Positions 53,618 to 61,528 of a DNA stretch of 64,000 nt are shown piece by piece. The stretch spans positions 2,796,001-2,860,000 of the forward strand of contig NZ_CP085988.1 in assembly GCF_020736365.1 (NCBI RefSeq). The letters are read 5' to 3'. Under the pieces are notes generated by a model. That model did not search any database, was not told where the DNA came from, and saw only the letters and a list, made by a program, of their open reading frames with translations. The stretch's first letter is position 1. Each line of letters opens with the position of its first letter. Made by a program: the position numbers and the translations under genes. Source of the stretch: Clostridium sp. M62/1. Its GTDB lineage: Bacteria; Bacillota; Clostridia; Lachnospirales; Lachnospiraceae.

Positions 53618-54042
53618 TCGGTCTCATCCTCCAGGTTTGCTATAATTTTATTCAATGTGGAAAGAAAGCCTGCCCTTTCACTGGCAGAAATTCCCTGAAA
53701 GGCCTTCTCATCCGTTTCAGAAAAAATCCTTTTCACTTCTCTGGCAGCCTGCTCTCCCTTTGGCGTTAAAAAAATATGATATGCCCTTCTGTCAGCCGGA
53801 CTTCCGCTTTTAACAAGCAGTCCCTCCCGTTCCATCCGGGTCAGCAGACTTGTCATCGTCGATTTATCGAGCACACAGCCCCTGCATATATCCTTTGCGA
53901 TGCAGCCGTTGTTTTCTTCTACGTATTCCAGAATCTTAGGCTGTCCCGGGAGCAGCGGCAGCCTCGATGTTCTCTGGACAATCCGCTTATTGCAGTGATG
54001 AAAGGCTCTGAGCAGCAGGACATGCAGTTCTTCATTGAGCAT
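53614..54042 (-). CDS. MarR-family transcriptional regulator
   Basis: The 142-residue protein is a typical MarR winged helix: LPGQPKILEYVEENNGCIAKDIC, the recognition region LDKSTMTSLLTRMEREGLL, and the wing SPADRRAYHIFLTPKG with the conserved Asp-Arg-Arg. Helices at both ends form the dimer. Three cysteines (CIAKDICRGC) near the effector pocket could sense oxidants or thiol-reactive compounds. AAAGGAGGG precedes the ATG. The 24-bp palindrome just upstream should be its own operator; the membrane gene behind it is its likely target. Confidence 0.92.
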   Translation of the reverse strand: MLNEELHVLLLRAFHHCNKRIVQRTSRLPLLPGQPKILEYVEENNGCIAKDICRGCVLDKSTMTSLLTRMEREGLLVKSGSPADRRAYHIFLTPKGEQAAREVKRIFSETDEKAFQGISASERAGFLSTLNKIIANLEDETE

Positions 54043-54057
54043 TCATTTCCCTCCTTT

Positions 54058-54081
54058 ATATAGTTTGATATCAAACTATAT
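54058..54081. promoter_or_regulatory. 24-bp perfect palindrome, MarR operator
   Basis: Bases 54058-54081 form an uninterrupted palindrome with core TAGTTTGATATCAAACTA. The symmetric TTTGAT-ATCAAA core is typical of MarR-class operators. It lies directly after the -10 box and directly before the ribosome site, so binding would block transcription. Confidence 0.8.
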
Positions 54082-54108
54082 GATAAGACAAAATTCTCCC
54101 TTCTGCAA
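54080..54108 (-). promoter_or_regulatory. Promoter of the marR-yczE pair
   Basis: TTGCAG (54103-54108) and TATCAT (54080-54085) on the minus strand are 17 bp apart. The -10 touches the 24-bp operator. Confidence 0.6.
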
Positions 54109-54242
54109 GTCCTTTTTTGCACAAACAGGGAACGGGGGCCAACATCAATCCTGCTCTTCCTGTCTTCTTCTCTCTTCTCTCAAAACTGCCCGGAATCCTT
54201 TATCTTCTGAAAAAAGGCCAGGCAAAGACCTCCAATACAGAT

Positions 54243-54267
54243 ACAGGCCGCCGAAACGGCGGCCTGC
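54243..54267. terminator. GC-rich hairpin behind the flavoprotein gene
   Basis: CAGGCCGCCG (54244-54253), loop AAA, CGGCGGCCTG (54257-54266) form a perfect 10-bp stem. No U-tract follows, so it may be an inefficient terminator or a stabilising end. Confidence 0.5.
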
Positions 54268-54282
54268 CAGGACAGTGGGATC

Positions 54283-54900
54283 CTATCGTATAAAATTGGT
54301 AAACACCTGAGGCTCTCTCTCTGGAAGACCGAACGTCTCCTTTCCAAGAGCAATGCTCTTCATAAGGAATGTCATGTTGGCCGCCAGAGTGCGCATAGTC
54401 TGAAGTCCCTCCTCGTCCTCCAGTGCCTCTCCGGCATTCCTGCCGTGCACGCTGTTCCAATACTGGCTGGAGGCCACCGGCATTCCCGTGATAGTAAAAT
54501 ACTTGTTCAGCTCATCAAAGGTGGCAGAGCAGCCTCCCCGCCTTGCCACTGCCACACTCGCCCCGACCTTCATGGTCTTGTCAAAATGCGTGCTGTAGAA
54601 CAGCCGGTCCAGACAGGCGATCAGCGTGGCGTTTGCAGAGGCATAGTACACAGGGCTGGCAATCACCAGACCGTCAGCTTCCTCAAACTTCGGAGCCAGC
54701 TGGTTTACCTCATCCTCAAACACACACCGTCCCGTCTTGCTGCAGGAATAGCAGGCAATGCAGCCTCTGATATCCCTGGCCCCAATCTGCACGGTTTCCA
54801 CCTCGACTCCTTCCCTTAAAAATACACGCTCCATCTCCTTTAAGGCGGCAGACGTATTTCCGTTTTTTCTCGGGCTGCCGTTGAGCATCAATACTTTCAT
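54283..54900 (-). CDS. NAD(P)H-dependent flavoprotein oxidoreductase (flavodoxin-like fold)
   Basis: The 205-residue protein opens with the flavodoxin-like phosphate loop MLNGSPRKNGNTSAAL (4-19), then GCIACYSCSKTGRCVFEDE (46-64) with four cysteines, then IASPVYYASANATLIACLDR (about 79-98). This matches the iron-sulfur flavoprotein/NADPH-dependent FMN reductase group; the Cys-x2-Cys-x2-Cys block could hold a cluster, though many homologues only keep part of it. GGAGG precedes the ATG. Downstream of the cupin and aldo/keto reductase genes on the same strand, it may share their stress role. Confidence 0.82.
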   Translation of the reverse strand: MKVLMLNGSPRKNGNTSAALKEMERVFLREGVEVETVQIGARDIRGCIACYSCSKTGRCVFEDEVNQLAPKFEEADGLVIASPVYYASANATLIACLDRLFYSTHFDKTMKVGASVAVARRGGCSATFDELNKYFTITGMPVASSQYWNSVHGRNAGEALEDEEGLQTMRTLAANMTFLMKSIALGKETFGLPEREPQVFTNFIR

Positions 54901-54958
54901 CCCTGTACCTCCTGAACCTGAATTCCGTCATATTTTCACTCTGTTTTGCAGCAGGTTC

Positions 54959-55390
54959 CTATGGAAGCCGGCTGTATTCCTCATCCTCCACAGCCTCCAG
55001 CCACTCATTGGAAGCGCCGTCGGCCGGCACCTCCACGGCCAGATGCTGAAACCAGCTGTCCTTAGCCGCTCCGTGCCAGTGCTTCACCTCCGGAGGAATG
55101 TTTACCACATCCCCGGCATGAAGCTCGACAGCTTCCTTTCCCCACTCCTGGTACCAGCCGCGGCCTCCTGTCACAAGGAGGATCTGGCCTCCTTTGTGGT
55201 GAATATGCCAGTTGTTTCTGCAGCCGGGCTCAAAGGTGACATTTCCAATCCCCACCCCTGCTGTTGTCAGCATCTTCAGGTAGCTTTGGCCTTTAAAATA
55301 CTGGGAGAAGGCTGTATTTTCCTCTCCTGCCGGAAATACTGCCCCCTGGCCAAGTTTTTCTTTCACCAGTTCTTCCACATTTTCCTTCAT
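54959..55390 (-). CDS. Cupin-domain protein
   Basis: The 143-residue protein is a single cupin barrel: the first motif GCRNNWHIHHKGGQILLVTGGRGWYQ (about 56-81) holds His-x-His and a Gln in place of the usual Glu, and the second, PPEVKHWHGAAKDSW (about 99-113), holds the third His. A metal site is likely. Relatives often stand next to carboxymuconolactone decarboxylases and reductases in detoxification clusters. CAGGAG precedes the ATG. It lies 58 bp before the flavoprotein gene and 156 bp after the aldo/keto reductase gene. Confidence 0.85.
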   Translation of the reverse strand: MKENVEELVKEKLGQGAVFPAGEENTAFSQYFKGQSYLKMLTTAGVGIGNVTFEPGCRNNWHIHHKGGQILLVTGGRGWYQEWGKEAVELHAGDVVNIPPEVKHWHGAAKDSWFQHLAVEVPADGASNEWLEAVEDEEYSRLP

Positions 55391-55546
55391 ATCTGCTCTT
55401 CTCCTGTCATGTTTCTGCTTTTTATTTCCATACCATTTTCCCCGAAGTTCTCCCGGGGCCTTGGCTCTCTGTTCTCTGATACCGGTTCTTGACGCTCCTG
55501 CATGTTCCGAAACCGCAAAGGGCCTCTTTCGTTGGCGTTTTCCGGG

Positions 55547-56641
55547 CTATTTTCCGAAGTACCCGGCAATCTCCTTCATCCGCTCTGCCTGGCCTACATG
55601 GAAGGGACAGCGCCTGTCACAGTGGCCGCAGCCAATGCAGTCAGAGGCTTTCTTTTCCAGATTCTCATAGTGGTCCCTCGCGAGAGCATCTCCTGCCATT
55701 GCCAAATCGTAGTACTTGTTGATCAGCCCCACGTCAAGCCCTGCCGGGCATGGCTGGCAGTGGTTGCAGTAGACGCAGATGCCCTCTGCATCCTGAGGGG
55801 CAAAGGTTCCGAGAACCGAGTAGTCCTTCTCCTCTCTGGACGCCCTGAAAAATCCCAGAATACGTTCCAGATCCTCCTTTCCCCGGATGCCCGGAAGCAC
55901 CGTCACCACTCCCGGCTTGTCGAGGGCATACTGGATGCACTGGTATTCTGTCAGCGCTCTCTTAAAGGGAGAGGTCTTTGCATTTAAAAGCTGTCCGCCT
56001 CCAAATGCCTTCATAACTGAAATTCCCACTCCCTCGGCCTCGCAGCGGCGGTACATGGCCATTCTCTCGTCCACGCTGCCGATGGCATAGTCTCCCTGCC
56101 TGTAATCATAGGCAGGATTGATGCTGAACATGACCATGTCGATATCGCCCTCATCGAGAAAGCGCTCCACAATCGAAGGCGTGTGGGACGAAAGACCGAT
56201 GTGGCGGACTGTCCCTGCCTTCTTCAGCTCTCTGATATACTCCAGCGTCCCGCCGGACAGTACCTTTTCCCAGTCTGCCTGTTCGTCAATGCAGTGGATA
56301 AAGCCAAAATCGATATAGTCTGTCTTAAGAGCCTGAAGCTGCCAGTCCACTGATTTTTTTATATCCTCCAGCTTAAGCGTCCAGCCGTATTTCCCGCTTC
56401 TGTAATCCGCTCCGAAATGGATCTGGTAGAACACCTGATTTCTGTACCCTAAAACAGCATTTCCAAAGGCGGAAAACGGCGAGGCGTCTGCCGCTGCCAT
56501 ATCAAAATAGTTGATGCCGTTTTCCAGGGCCAGGGCGATGGTTTCCTCTGCCTCCCTCTGCCCTGCCGCTCCCAGAGAGCTGTTTCCAAGCCCCAGAATG
56601 CTGATGTTCTCTCCTCCCCGCTGTAATCTGCGATACTCCAT
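55547..56641 (-). CDS. Aldo/keto reductase with C-terminal ferredoxin-type cluster motif
   Basis: The 364-residue protein has the AKR barrel: LGLGNSSLGA, NGINYFDMAAADASPF with the Asp, a DYIDFGFIHCID strand and HIGLSSHTPSIV. The catalytic Tyr is not obvious at its normal place. The C terminus adds CVYCNHCQPCPAGLDVGLIN and CIGCGHCDRRCPFHV, two Cys-rich blocks as in 4Fe-4S ferredoxins. Such proteins are common in anaerobes and the electron path is not well known. It shares about the same build as the next gene. AGAAGGAG precedes the ATG. Confidence 0.88.
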   Translation of the reverse strand: MEYRRLQRGGENISILGLGNSSLGAAGQREAEETIALALENGINYFDMAAADASPFSAFGNAVLGYRNQVFYQIHFGADYRSGKYGWTLKLEDIKKSVDWQLQALKTDYIDFGFIHCIDEQADWEKVLSGGTLEYIRELKKAGTVRHIGLSSHTPSIVERFLDEGDIDMVMFSINPAYDYRQGDYAIGSVDERMAMYRRCEAEGVGISVMKAFGGGQLLNAKTSPFKRALTEYQCIQYALDKPGVVTVLPGIRGKEDLERILGFFRASREEKDYSVLGTFAPQDAEGICVYCNHCQPCPAGLDVGLINKYYDLAMAGDALARDHYENLEKKASDCIGCGHCDRRCPFHVGQAERMKEIAGYFGK

Positions 56642-56771
56642 CCTTTCAATCTCCTTCTAAACTCTGTTCCTGCGCATCATTTTTTCACCCTGCCCGGCTC
56701 CGCGCCTTTTCTTCCTCTCCTGCTTTTTTGCCGGCTGAATACTCCGCAGCGCAAAAAGGGGAGCGCCGTCT

Positions 56772-57902
56772 CTATCCCAGTTTCCTGACAAAGTCCTTCA
56801 TGGCCTCAGAAATTTTGATCTGCTGGGGACAGACAGCCTCACAGCTTCTGCAGCCGATACATGCAGAAGGCCTCTTATCCTCCGGAACTGCCGAAAGCGC
56901 CATAGGGGCAATAAATCCGCCCTCTGTAAAGCTGTGCTCATTGTATAAATTCAGCAGAGAAGGAATGTCAAGTCCCTTAGGACAGTGGCTGACACAATAA
57001 TGGCAGGCCGTACAGGGGAGGGCTGTTTTCTTTACCATCCCTTCTGCAATCTCTGCCAGCACCTTTCTCTCCTTCTCGTCTAAAGGCCTATCCTCCTTAA
57101 AGGTTTCGATATTGGCCTGCATCTGCTCCATATTGGACATACCGGATAAAACGACGGTCACTCCCGGGATTGTCTGAAGGAAGCGGAAGGCCCAGGCAGG
57201 AATGGGCTCATCCGGGCGCAGTTCTTTCAGCCGCTTTTCACCTTCCTCAGGGAGAGAGGCCAGCCGTCCTCCCCGGAGGGGCTCCATTACCCAGACAGGA
57301 ATCTTCTTCTCAGCCAGCAGCTCCACCTTTGCCCTGGCATCCTGAAAATCCCAGTCTATGTAATTCAGCTGGATCTGGCAGAATTCCATGGCGTCGCCAT
57401 AGGCGTCGAGGAAGCGCTTCATAACATCCAGGCTTCCATGAACGGAAAATCCCAGATGGCGGATTCTGCCCTCTTTCCTCTGCCTTGTCAGATAATCGTA
57501 AATTCCGTATTTCGGATCCAGGTATGCGTCAATGTTCATCTCGCAGACATTGTGGAACAGGTAAAAATCAAAATATTCTACCTGGCATTTTTCCAGCTGC
57601 TTCTCGAAAATCTCCTCCACCTTATCCATATTGGAGAGATCGTAGCCCGGAAATTTTGTGGCCAGATAAAAACTGTCCCTGGGGTATTTTTTGAGAATCC
57701 GTCCCATCACAAGCTCGGACTGGCCGCCGTGGTATCCCCATGCCGTATCAAAGTAATTTACCCCGTGCTCTATGGCATAGGCAGCCATCTTCTCTGCAGC
57801 AGCCTCATCGATCCGGGAATCATCCCCGTCAATCACCGGCAGCCTCATCGTTCCCATTCCAAGGGCTGAAAGATTCAGGTTCTGAAATTTTTTGTAAATC
57901 AT
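56772..57902 (-). CDS. Aldo/keto reductase with C-terminal 4Fe-4S motifs
   Basis: The 376-residue protein has an AKR domain (LGMGTMRLPVID, HGVNYFDTAWGYHGGQSE with Asp and Tyr of the catalytic tetrad, FYLATKFPGYD with Lys, FDFYLFHNVCE with His-like place) and two ferredoxin-type blocks, CTACHYCVSHCPKGLDIP and CIGCRSCEAVCPQQIKI, near the C terminus. It should reduce carbonyl compounds with NAD(P)H, with electrons perhaps relayed through the clusters. GGAGGAG precedes the ATG. It is the first gene behind the 19-bp-spacer promoter and lies 130 bp before the second reductase. Confidence 0.92.
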   Translation of the reverse strand: MIYKKFQNLNLSALGMGTMRLPVIDGDDSRIDEAAAEKMAAYAIEHGVNYFDTAWGYHGGQSELVMGRILKKYPRDSFYLATKFPGYDLSNMDKVEEIFEKQLEKCQVEYFDFYLFHNVCEMNIDAYLDPKYGIYDYLTRQRKEGRIRHLGFSVHGSLDVMKRFLDAYGDAMEFCQIQLNYIDWDFQDARAKVELLAEKKIPVWVMEPLRGGRLASLPEEGEKRLKELRPDEPIPAWAFRFLQTIPGVTVVLSGMSNMEQMQANIETFKEDRPLDEKERKVLAEIAEGMVKKTALPCTACHYCVSHCPKGLDIPSLLNLYNEHSFTEGGFIAPMALSAVPEDKRPSACIGCRSCEAVCPQQIKISEAMKDFVRKLG

Positions 57903-58073
57903 ATCTGCACGCTCCTCCTTCTGTCAGTCAAAAATCCTGTGCCGGAACTTTTCCATCGTTCTTAAGAAGATATCTCTGCACCCGCCTCTGAAGCTTTTTG
58001 AAGCTATTGTAAAAGCTGTTTCTGGATACACAGTATCCTTCGTATTATTCTGCAAGGTTCCAGCTTTAAACTG

Positions 58074-58104
58074 ATTATATGCCCTGGAGTTCACTCTAAG
58101 TCAA
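58074..58104 (-). promoter_or_regulatory. MerR-type promoter with 19-bp spacer
   Basis: On the minus strand TTGACT (58099-58104) and TATAAT (58074-58079) are 19 bp apart, too long for normal sigma-A use. The spacer holds the imperfect dyad CTTAGAGT-GA-ACTCCAGG. This is the architecture of MerR-family activation, and the text resembles AdhR/NmlR-type operators that drive aldehyde-stress reductases. No merR gene is in the window. The 170-nt leader to the reductase includes a GGATAC/GTATCC hairpin. Confidence 0.75.
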
Positions 58105-58134
58105 TACTAATTTTCTCCGGCAGCGTATCTGTCC

Positions 58135-58246
58135 AAAAAAGGCAGCCTCTGTCTGTGGTGTGCTCCCTCCTAAGTGACAAGCTTTAATTTTTTACTTGTC
58201 TGCCCAGAAGGGAGCATATCAACTGCAGAAGCTGCCCCTATTTTTT
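58135..58246. ncRNA. Three-tier palindromic structured element / bidirectional terminator
   Basis: The 96-nt core (58141-58236) folds as three stacked stems: outer GGCAGCCTCTG with CAGAAGCTGCC, middle TGCTCCCTCCT with AGAAGGGAGCA, inner GACAAG with CTTGTC. Internal loops lie between them, and T-runs flank both ends (TTTTTT on each strand). It may terminate both neighbours, be a small RNA, or be a degenerate mobile palindrome. It sits 42 bp after the kinase-like gene and fills the 385-bp gap together with the promoter. Confidence 0.7.
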
Positions 58247-58287
58247 CTTTTCCTGTCCTGTATTTTCCCCTGCGTTCCTGCCGGCCC

Positions 58288-58878
58288 CTAAAATGCTTCC
58301 AGATAGGCCAGCACTGCCTTCAGACAGCCATCGATCCCTGCCAGTCCCGTATCAAGGCACAGGTGGTAATTCTGGGCCCTGCCCCAGGTATTCCCCGTAT
58401 AGTACTGGTAATAATCTTTTCTCTTTGCGTCTACCTCGCGGATATGGCGTTCGGTCTCCTTCGGATCCGTACTCTTTTCAATGGCCATCACCCGCATCAC
58501 CCGCCGTTCCATCCTGGCGTGCAAAAAGAGGTTGACGCTGTCCTCCAATATCATATCTGCACACCGGCCCACAATCACACACGGGCCGTGGGCAGCCAGG
58601 CGTCTGATTACATTGGACTGGGCCACAAACAGCTGATCTGAAATATTTACCTGGTATAAATCTGCCAGAGCTACATATCTCTCATGATTCAGATAATCCG
58701 GAATCTCCACCCTCTCGTCATAGCGCCGGAAAGCCTCTTCCGCAATCTCCATATCGTCAGCTGCCATGGAAATCAGCTCTTTATCATAAAAAGGAATCCC
58801 CAGAGCTTCTGCGAGCTTCACCCCCAGCTCTCTTCCTCCGCTTCCGAATTCCCGGCTGACCGTTATAACCTTGCTCAT
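58288..58878 (-). CDS. Cytidylate kinase-like family protein
   Basis: The 196-residue protein matches the cytidylate kinase-like family (AAA_26): KVITVSREFGSGGRELGVKLAEALGIPFYD (3-32), with a P-loop-like FGSGGRE lacking the usual Lys-Ser/Thr, VGRCADMILED and DPKETERHIREVDAKRKDYYQYYTG with the lid arginines. True CMP kinase (cmk) is a separate gene in such genomes; the substrate of this group is not known. The ATG at 58878 is preceded by AAGGGG; an in-frame ATG at 58887 is possible. Confidence 0.82.
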   Translation of the reverse strand: MSKVITVSREFGSGGRELGVKLAEALGIPFYDKELISMAADDMEIAEEAFRRYDERVEIPDYLNHERYVALADLYQVNISDQLFVAQSNVIRRLAAHGPCVIVGRCADMILEDSVNLFLHARMERRVMRVMAIEKSTDPKETERHIREVDAKRKDYYQYYTGNTWGRAQNYHLCLDTGLAGIDGCLKAVLAYLEAF

Positions 58879-58933
58879 AGCACGCACCCCTTTCCTTCAT
58901 CCTGCCTTCGCAGATATCGTGTCTGATATCCCC

Positions 58934-58939
58934 ATTATA
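58934..58939 (-). promoter_or_regulatory. -10 box of the cytidylate kinase-like gene
   Basis: TATAAT preceded by TGA forms an extended -10; the -35 is weak (TTCCTT at 17 bp). GATATC repeats flank AGACAC just downstream. Confidence 0.45.
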
Positions 58940-59009
58940 TCATGCAGTCTGTCGAAAAGGAAGGAAAAACGGCGTTTCAGATCCGCAGTTTAAATTCCAG
59001 TGCCCTCTC

Positions 59010-59807
59010 CTATTCTGCAAATGTGCCTGTAAGCGCAAAGCCATGATCCATCGGGCCGCTTCCCGCTCCCAGATTAAGCATTTCGGCGAGGGCAAGAGAG
59101 AGATAATCCTTGGAGCGGCGGACGGACTCAGACAGGGAGTAACCCTTGGCCAGATTGGAGGCAATGGCGCTTGAAAGCGTGCACCCCGTTCCATGGGTAT
59201 TGGGATTGTCAATCCTCTTTCCACAGAACCATTCTCCCTTTCGTCCGTCAAACAGGAAGTCATCTGCGTCGCTGACGCTGTGTCCTCCCTTGACCAGCGC
59301 GGCGCAGCCGAATTTCTCCCAGATTTTTACAGCTGCAGCCTCCATCTCACTTTTTTCCCTTATCTTCATGCCGGCCATAATCTCCGCCTCCGGTATATTC
59401 GGAGTGACCACGAGCGCCAGCGGCATAAGCTCCTTCTCCAAAACAGCGACTGTCTCCGTCTCCATCAGACGTGAACCGCTGGTAGCCACCATCACAGGAT
59501 CCAGCACAATGCGCTCTGCTCTGTGAAAGCGGAGCCTGTCTGCCGTCATCTGCACCAGAGCTTTTGAGGGAACCATACCTATTTTTACCGCATCCGGCCG
59601 GATATCCTCAAAGACTGCGTCGATCTGCTGTCCCAGAAATTCCGGGCTGCTCTCCAGTATCCCCCTCACCCCTGTGGTATTCTGGGCCGTTAGCGCCGTC
59701 ACAGCGCTCATGCCATAGACACCGTTCATAATCATGGTCTTTAAGTCTGCCTGGATTCCTGCTCCTCCGCTTGAATCGCTCCCTGCTATTGAAAGTACTG
59801 TTTTCAC
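59010..59807 (-). CDS. thiD: Hydroxymethylpyrimidine (phosphate) kinase
   Basis: ThiD phosphorylates HMP twice to HMP-PP for thiamine. The 265-residue ribokinase-fold protein has IAGSDSSGGAGIQADLKTM (7-25), ALTAQNTTGV, DPVMVATSGSRL, VTPNIPEAEIM and the anion hole NTHGTGCTLSSAIASNLAKG with the catalytic Asp replaced at its usual place by Thr-Gly-Cys text typical of ThiD. It starts at a GTG (59807) with GGAGG seven bases upstream. It is the last gene of the thi operon. Confidence 0.95.
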   Translation of the reverse strand: MKTVLSIAGSDSSGGAGIQADLKTMIMNGVYGMSAVTALTAQNTTGVRGILESSPEFLGQQIDAVFEDIRPDAVKIGMVPSKALVQMTADRLRFHRAERIVLDPVMVATSGSRLMETETVAVLEKELMPLALVVTPNIPEAEIMAGMKIREKSEMEAAAVKIWEKFGCAALVKGGHSVSDADDFLFDGRKGEWFCGKRIDNPNTHGTGCTLSSAIASNLAKGYSLSESVRRSKDYLSLALAEMLNLGAGSGPMDHGFALTGTFAE

Positions 59808-59904
59808 TTTTGTTCCTCCCGCTCTCTGCGCTTCGTCTGCTTACCGCTGTGTCTGTTTCGGCCTTCCGGTGCTTCTTTCGGCCCTTTCCCGGCTCCCGGC
59901 ACTC

Positions 59905-60207
59905 CTATTCGTCCCTGTATTTTCCAATCTTCTGATCAATCGTCAGGATCTCCCCATCGGGGCGGTACACAATCTTTACATAGGCTGAAACCTTCGGCGC
60001 TCCGGCCCTGACTGCCACATGCTGGCACTCCTTGACAATATCCATCAGTTCGTCATAGCTCTCCCCCTCTATCGTCGTTTCAAAGGGGCCTACTTCACAG
60101 TGGAGTCCCGTGCTTTTTATATATTCAATCACCTGATCCACAATCCGGCATACCTCCTGGTCACTGTCCACCTTGGGCAGAACCTGAATTGCAATGCTTG
60201 CGCTCAT
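59905..60207 (-). CDS. Thiamine-binding protein, MTH1187/YkoF-like family
   Basis: The 100-residue protein is of the thiamine_BP family (PF01910): SIAIQVLPKVDSDQEVCRIVDQVIEYIKSTGL (3-34), the VGPFETTIEGESYDELMDIVKECQ block and AYVKIVYRPDGE. It is a small ferredoxin-like fold that binds thiamine or HMP pathway intermediates in the cytosol. Its place between the HAD gene and thiD supports a thiamine role. GGAGAG precedes the ATG. Confidence 0.85.
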   Translation of the reverse strand: MSASIAIQVLPKVDSDQEVCRIVDQVIEYIKSTGLHCEVGPFETTIEGESYDELMDIVKECQHVAVRAGAPKVSAYVKIVYRPDGEILTIDQKIGKYRDE

Positions 60208-60234
60208 ACCACTCTCTCCTCTCTTTTTTCTTTT

Positions 60235-60876
60235 CTATCCCAGGCAGTCTCTCCAGCTAAGCACCACCTCGTCAGCCATCTGCTTTAACTGGTCAAAATC
60301 CTTCGATCCCCTGTCATATACACCGACCACGTAGAATCCCGCCTGTCTCGCTGTTCTGGCAGCAAACAGTGCATCCTCATAAACGGCGATCTCCCCGGGC
60401 TGTGCACCGAACCGGCGTGCGGCCTCCTCATAGACCCTGGGGCTGTCCTTTCCGCGGCCTACCTCCTCGCAGGAAATGAGGAACTCGAAATACGGCAGAA
60501 TACCGAGCCGCTTCAGGCAGTCGCTGACAAGGTGTCTGTCCGTCGCAGATGCAACGCACATTCTGACTCCCTGGCTGGCGAGCTGCCTGATATATTCACC
60601 GGCTCCGTCCTTCAGCGGAATATCCTTCCTGTAATGCTCCTCTATCATGGCATTCATCTCGCCTGCCACCTGCTCCGGCGTATCCTCCAGGCCGAATGTC
60701 CTGACAAACAGAGCCGCAGACTCCGCCATTGTCATCGTTTTAATTTCATCGGCTATGCCCTCCGGAACAGGATGGATCCCCCGTTTTTTCAGGAATTCCC
60801 CGGCCAGCTCCGCCCAGCAGACCATGGAATCTGCCAGTGTTCCGTCCAGATCAAACACAGCAAACTGCTTATCCAT
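60235..60876 (-). CDS. HAD-family phosphatase in the thi operon
   Basis: The 213-residue hydrolase has HAD motifs I (FDLDGTLADSM, 8-18, two Asp), II (CVASATDRH), and III/IV (GKDSPRVYEEAARRFG, AVYEDALFAARTARQAGF), with a helical cap. It overlaps thiE by 8 bp. In this setting it could dephosphorylate thiamine monophosphate or a pathway intermediate, or clear damaged pyrimidines, but the sequence only gives the class (beta-phosphoglucomutase-like). Confidence 0.85.
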   Translation of the reverse strand: MDKQFAVFDLDGTLADSMVCWAELAGEFLKKRGIHPVPEGIADEIKTMTMAESAALFVRTFGLEDTPEQVAGEMNAMIEEHYRKDIPLKDGAGEYIRQLASQGVRMCVASATDRHLVSDCLKRLGILPYFEFLISCEEVGRGKDSPRVYEEAARRFGAQPGEIAVYEDALFAARTARQAGFYVVGVYDRGSKDFDQLKQMADEVVLSWRDCLG

Positions 60877-61528
60877 GTCTTACCATCTCCTCTGCCAGCT
60901 TTCTCAGATTCTCTGCGGCCTCTCCCGGCCGCTCTGCGGCGAAAATAGCTGACACCACAGCCACTCCGTCCACTCCCGTTCCCGCAAGCTCCATCAGATT
61001 GGACGGCTGAATACCTCCGATTGCCACAATGGGAATGGAAACAGAATTCCGGATTTCCCGGAGTGCGTCCACAGACAGGTTTCTCGCATCCTTCTTTGTG
61101 CTGGTTCCAAACACGGCTCCCACGCCTATGTAGTCTGCCCCTACCTTTTCTGCTACGGCAGCCTCCTCAGGCGTTCCGGCTGAAATCCCCAGAATCCGGT
61201 CAGGGCCTATCATAGCGCGGATATCACGCCCTTTTATATCTGACTGCCCCACATGAACACCGTCTGCCTGAATTTTCAGAGCGATCTCCACGCTGTCATT
61301 CACCACAAACGGAACCCTGTATTCTGCACAGAGCTCCTTAAGCTCCCTGGCCTCAGCCTCAAAGGAAGCCTCATCCAAGTCCTTCTCCCGGATCTGCAGA
61401 AAGGTAGCTCCTCCCTTCAGAACCTCCCTGCATACACCAGACAGACTCTCCCCTTCTCTCAGCCAGGAGCGATCCGTCACTGCATAGAGCAGCATCGCCC
61501 TTCTGATCTCATCCCTGGAAAATTTCAT
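60869..61528 (-). CDS. thiE: Thiamine-phosphate synthase
   Basis: ThiE joins HMP-PP and thiazole phosphate into thiamine phosphate. The 219-residue TIM barrel has QIREKDLDEASFEAEA (about 46-61), FVVNDSVEIALKIQADGVHVGQSD (about 75-98), GVGAVFGTSTKKDA and VAIGGIQPSNLMELAGTGVDGVAVVSAIF. AAGGAAGGG precedes the ATG. It overlaps thiM by 20 bp and the HAD gene by 8 bp, so translation is coupled along this part of the operon. Confidence 0.96.
   Translation of the reverse strand: MKFSRDEIRRAMLLYAVTDRSWLREGESLSGVCREVLKGGATFLQIREKDLDEASFEAEARELKELCAEYRVPFVVNDSVEIALKIQADGVHVGQSDIKGRDIRAMIGPDRILGISAGTPEEAAVAEKVGADYIGVGAVFGTSTKKDARNLSVDALREIRNSVSIPIVAIGGIQPSNLMELAGTGVDGVAVVSAIFAAERPGEAAENLRKLAEEMVRHG

Noticed and set aside
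55387..55569. 60-codon ORF between the cupin and the aldo/keto reductase genes
   Set aside because: Polar low-complexity product with no family resemblance; it overlaps the cupin start.
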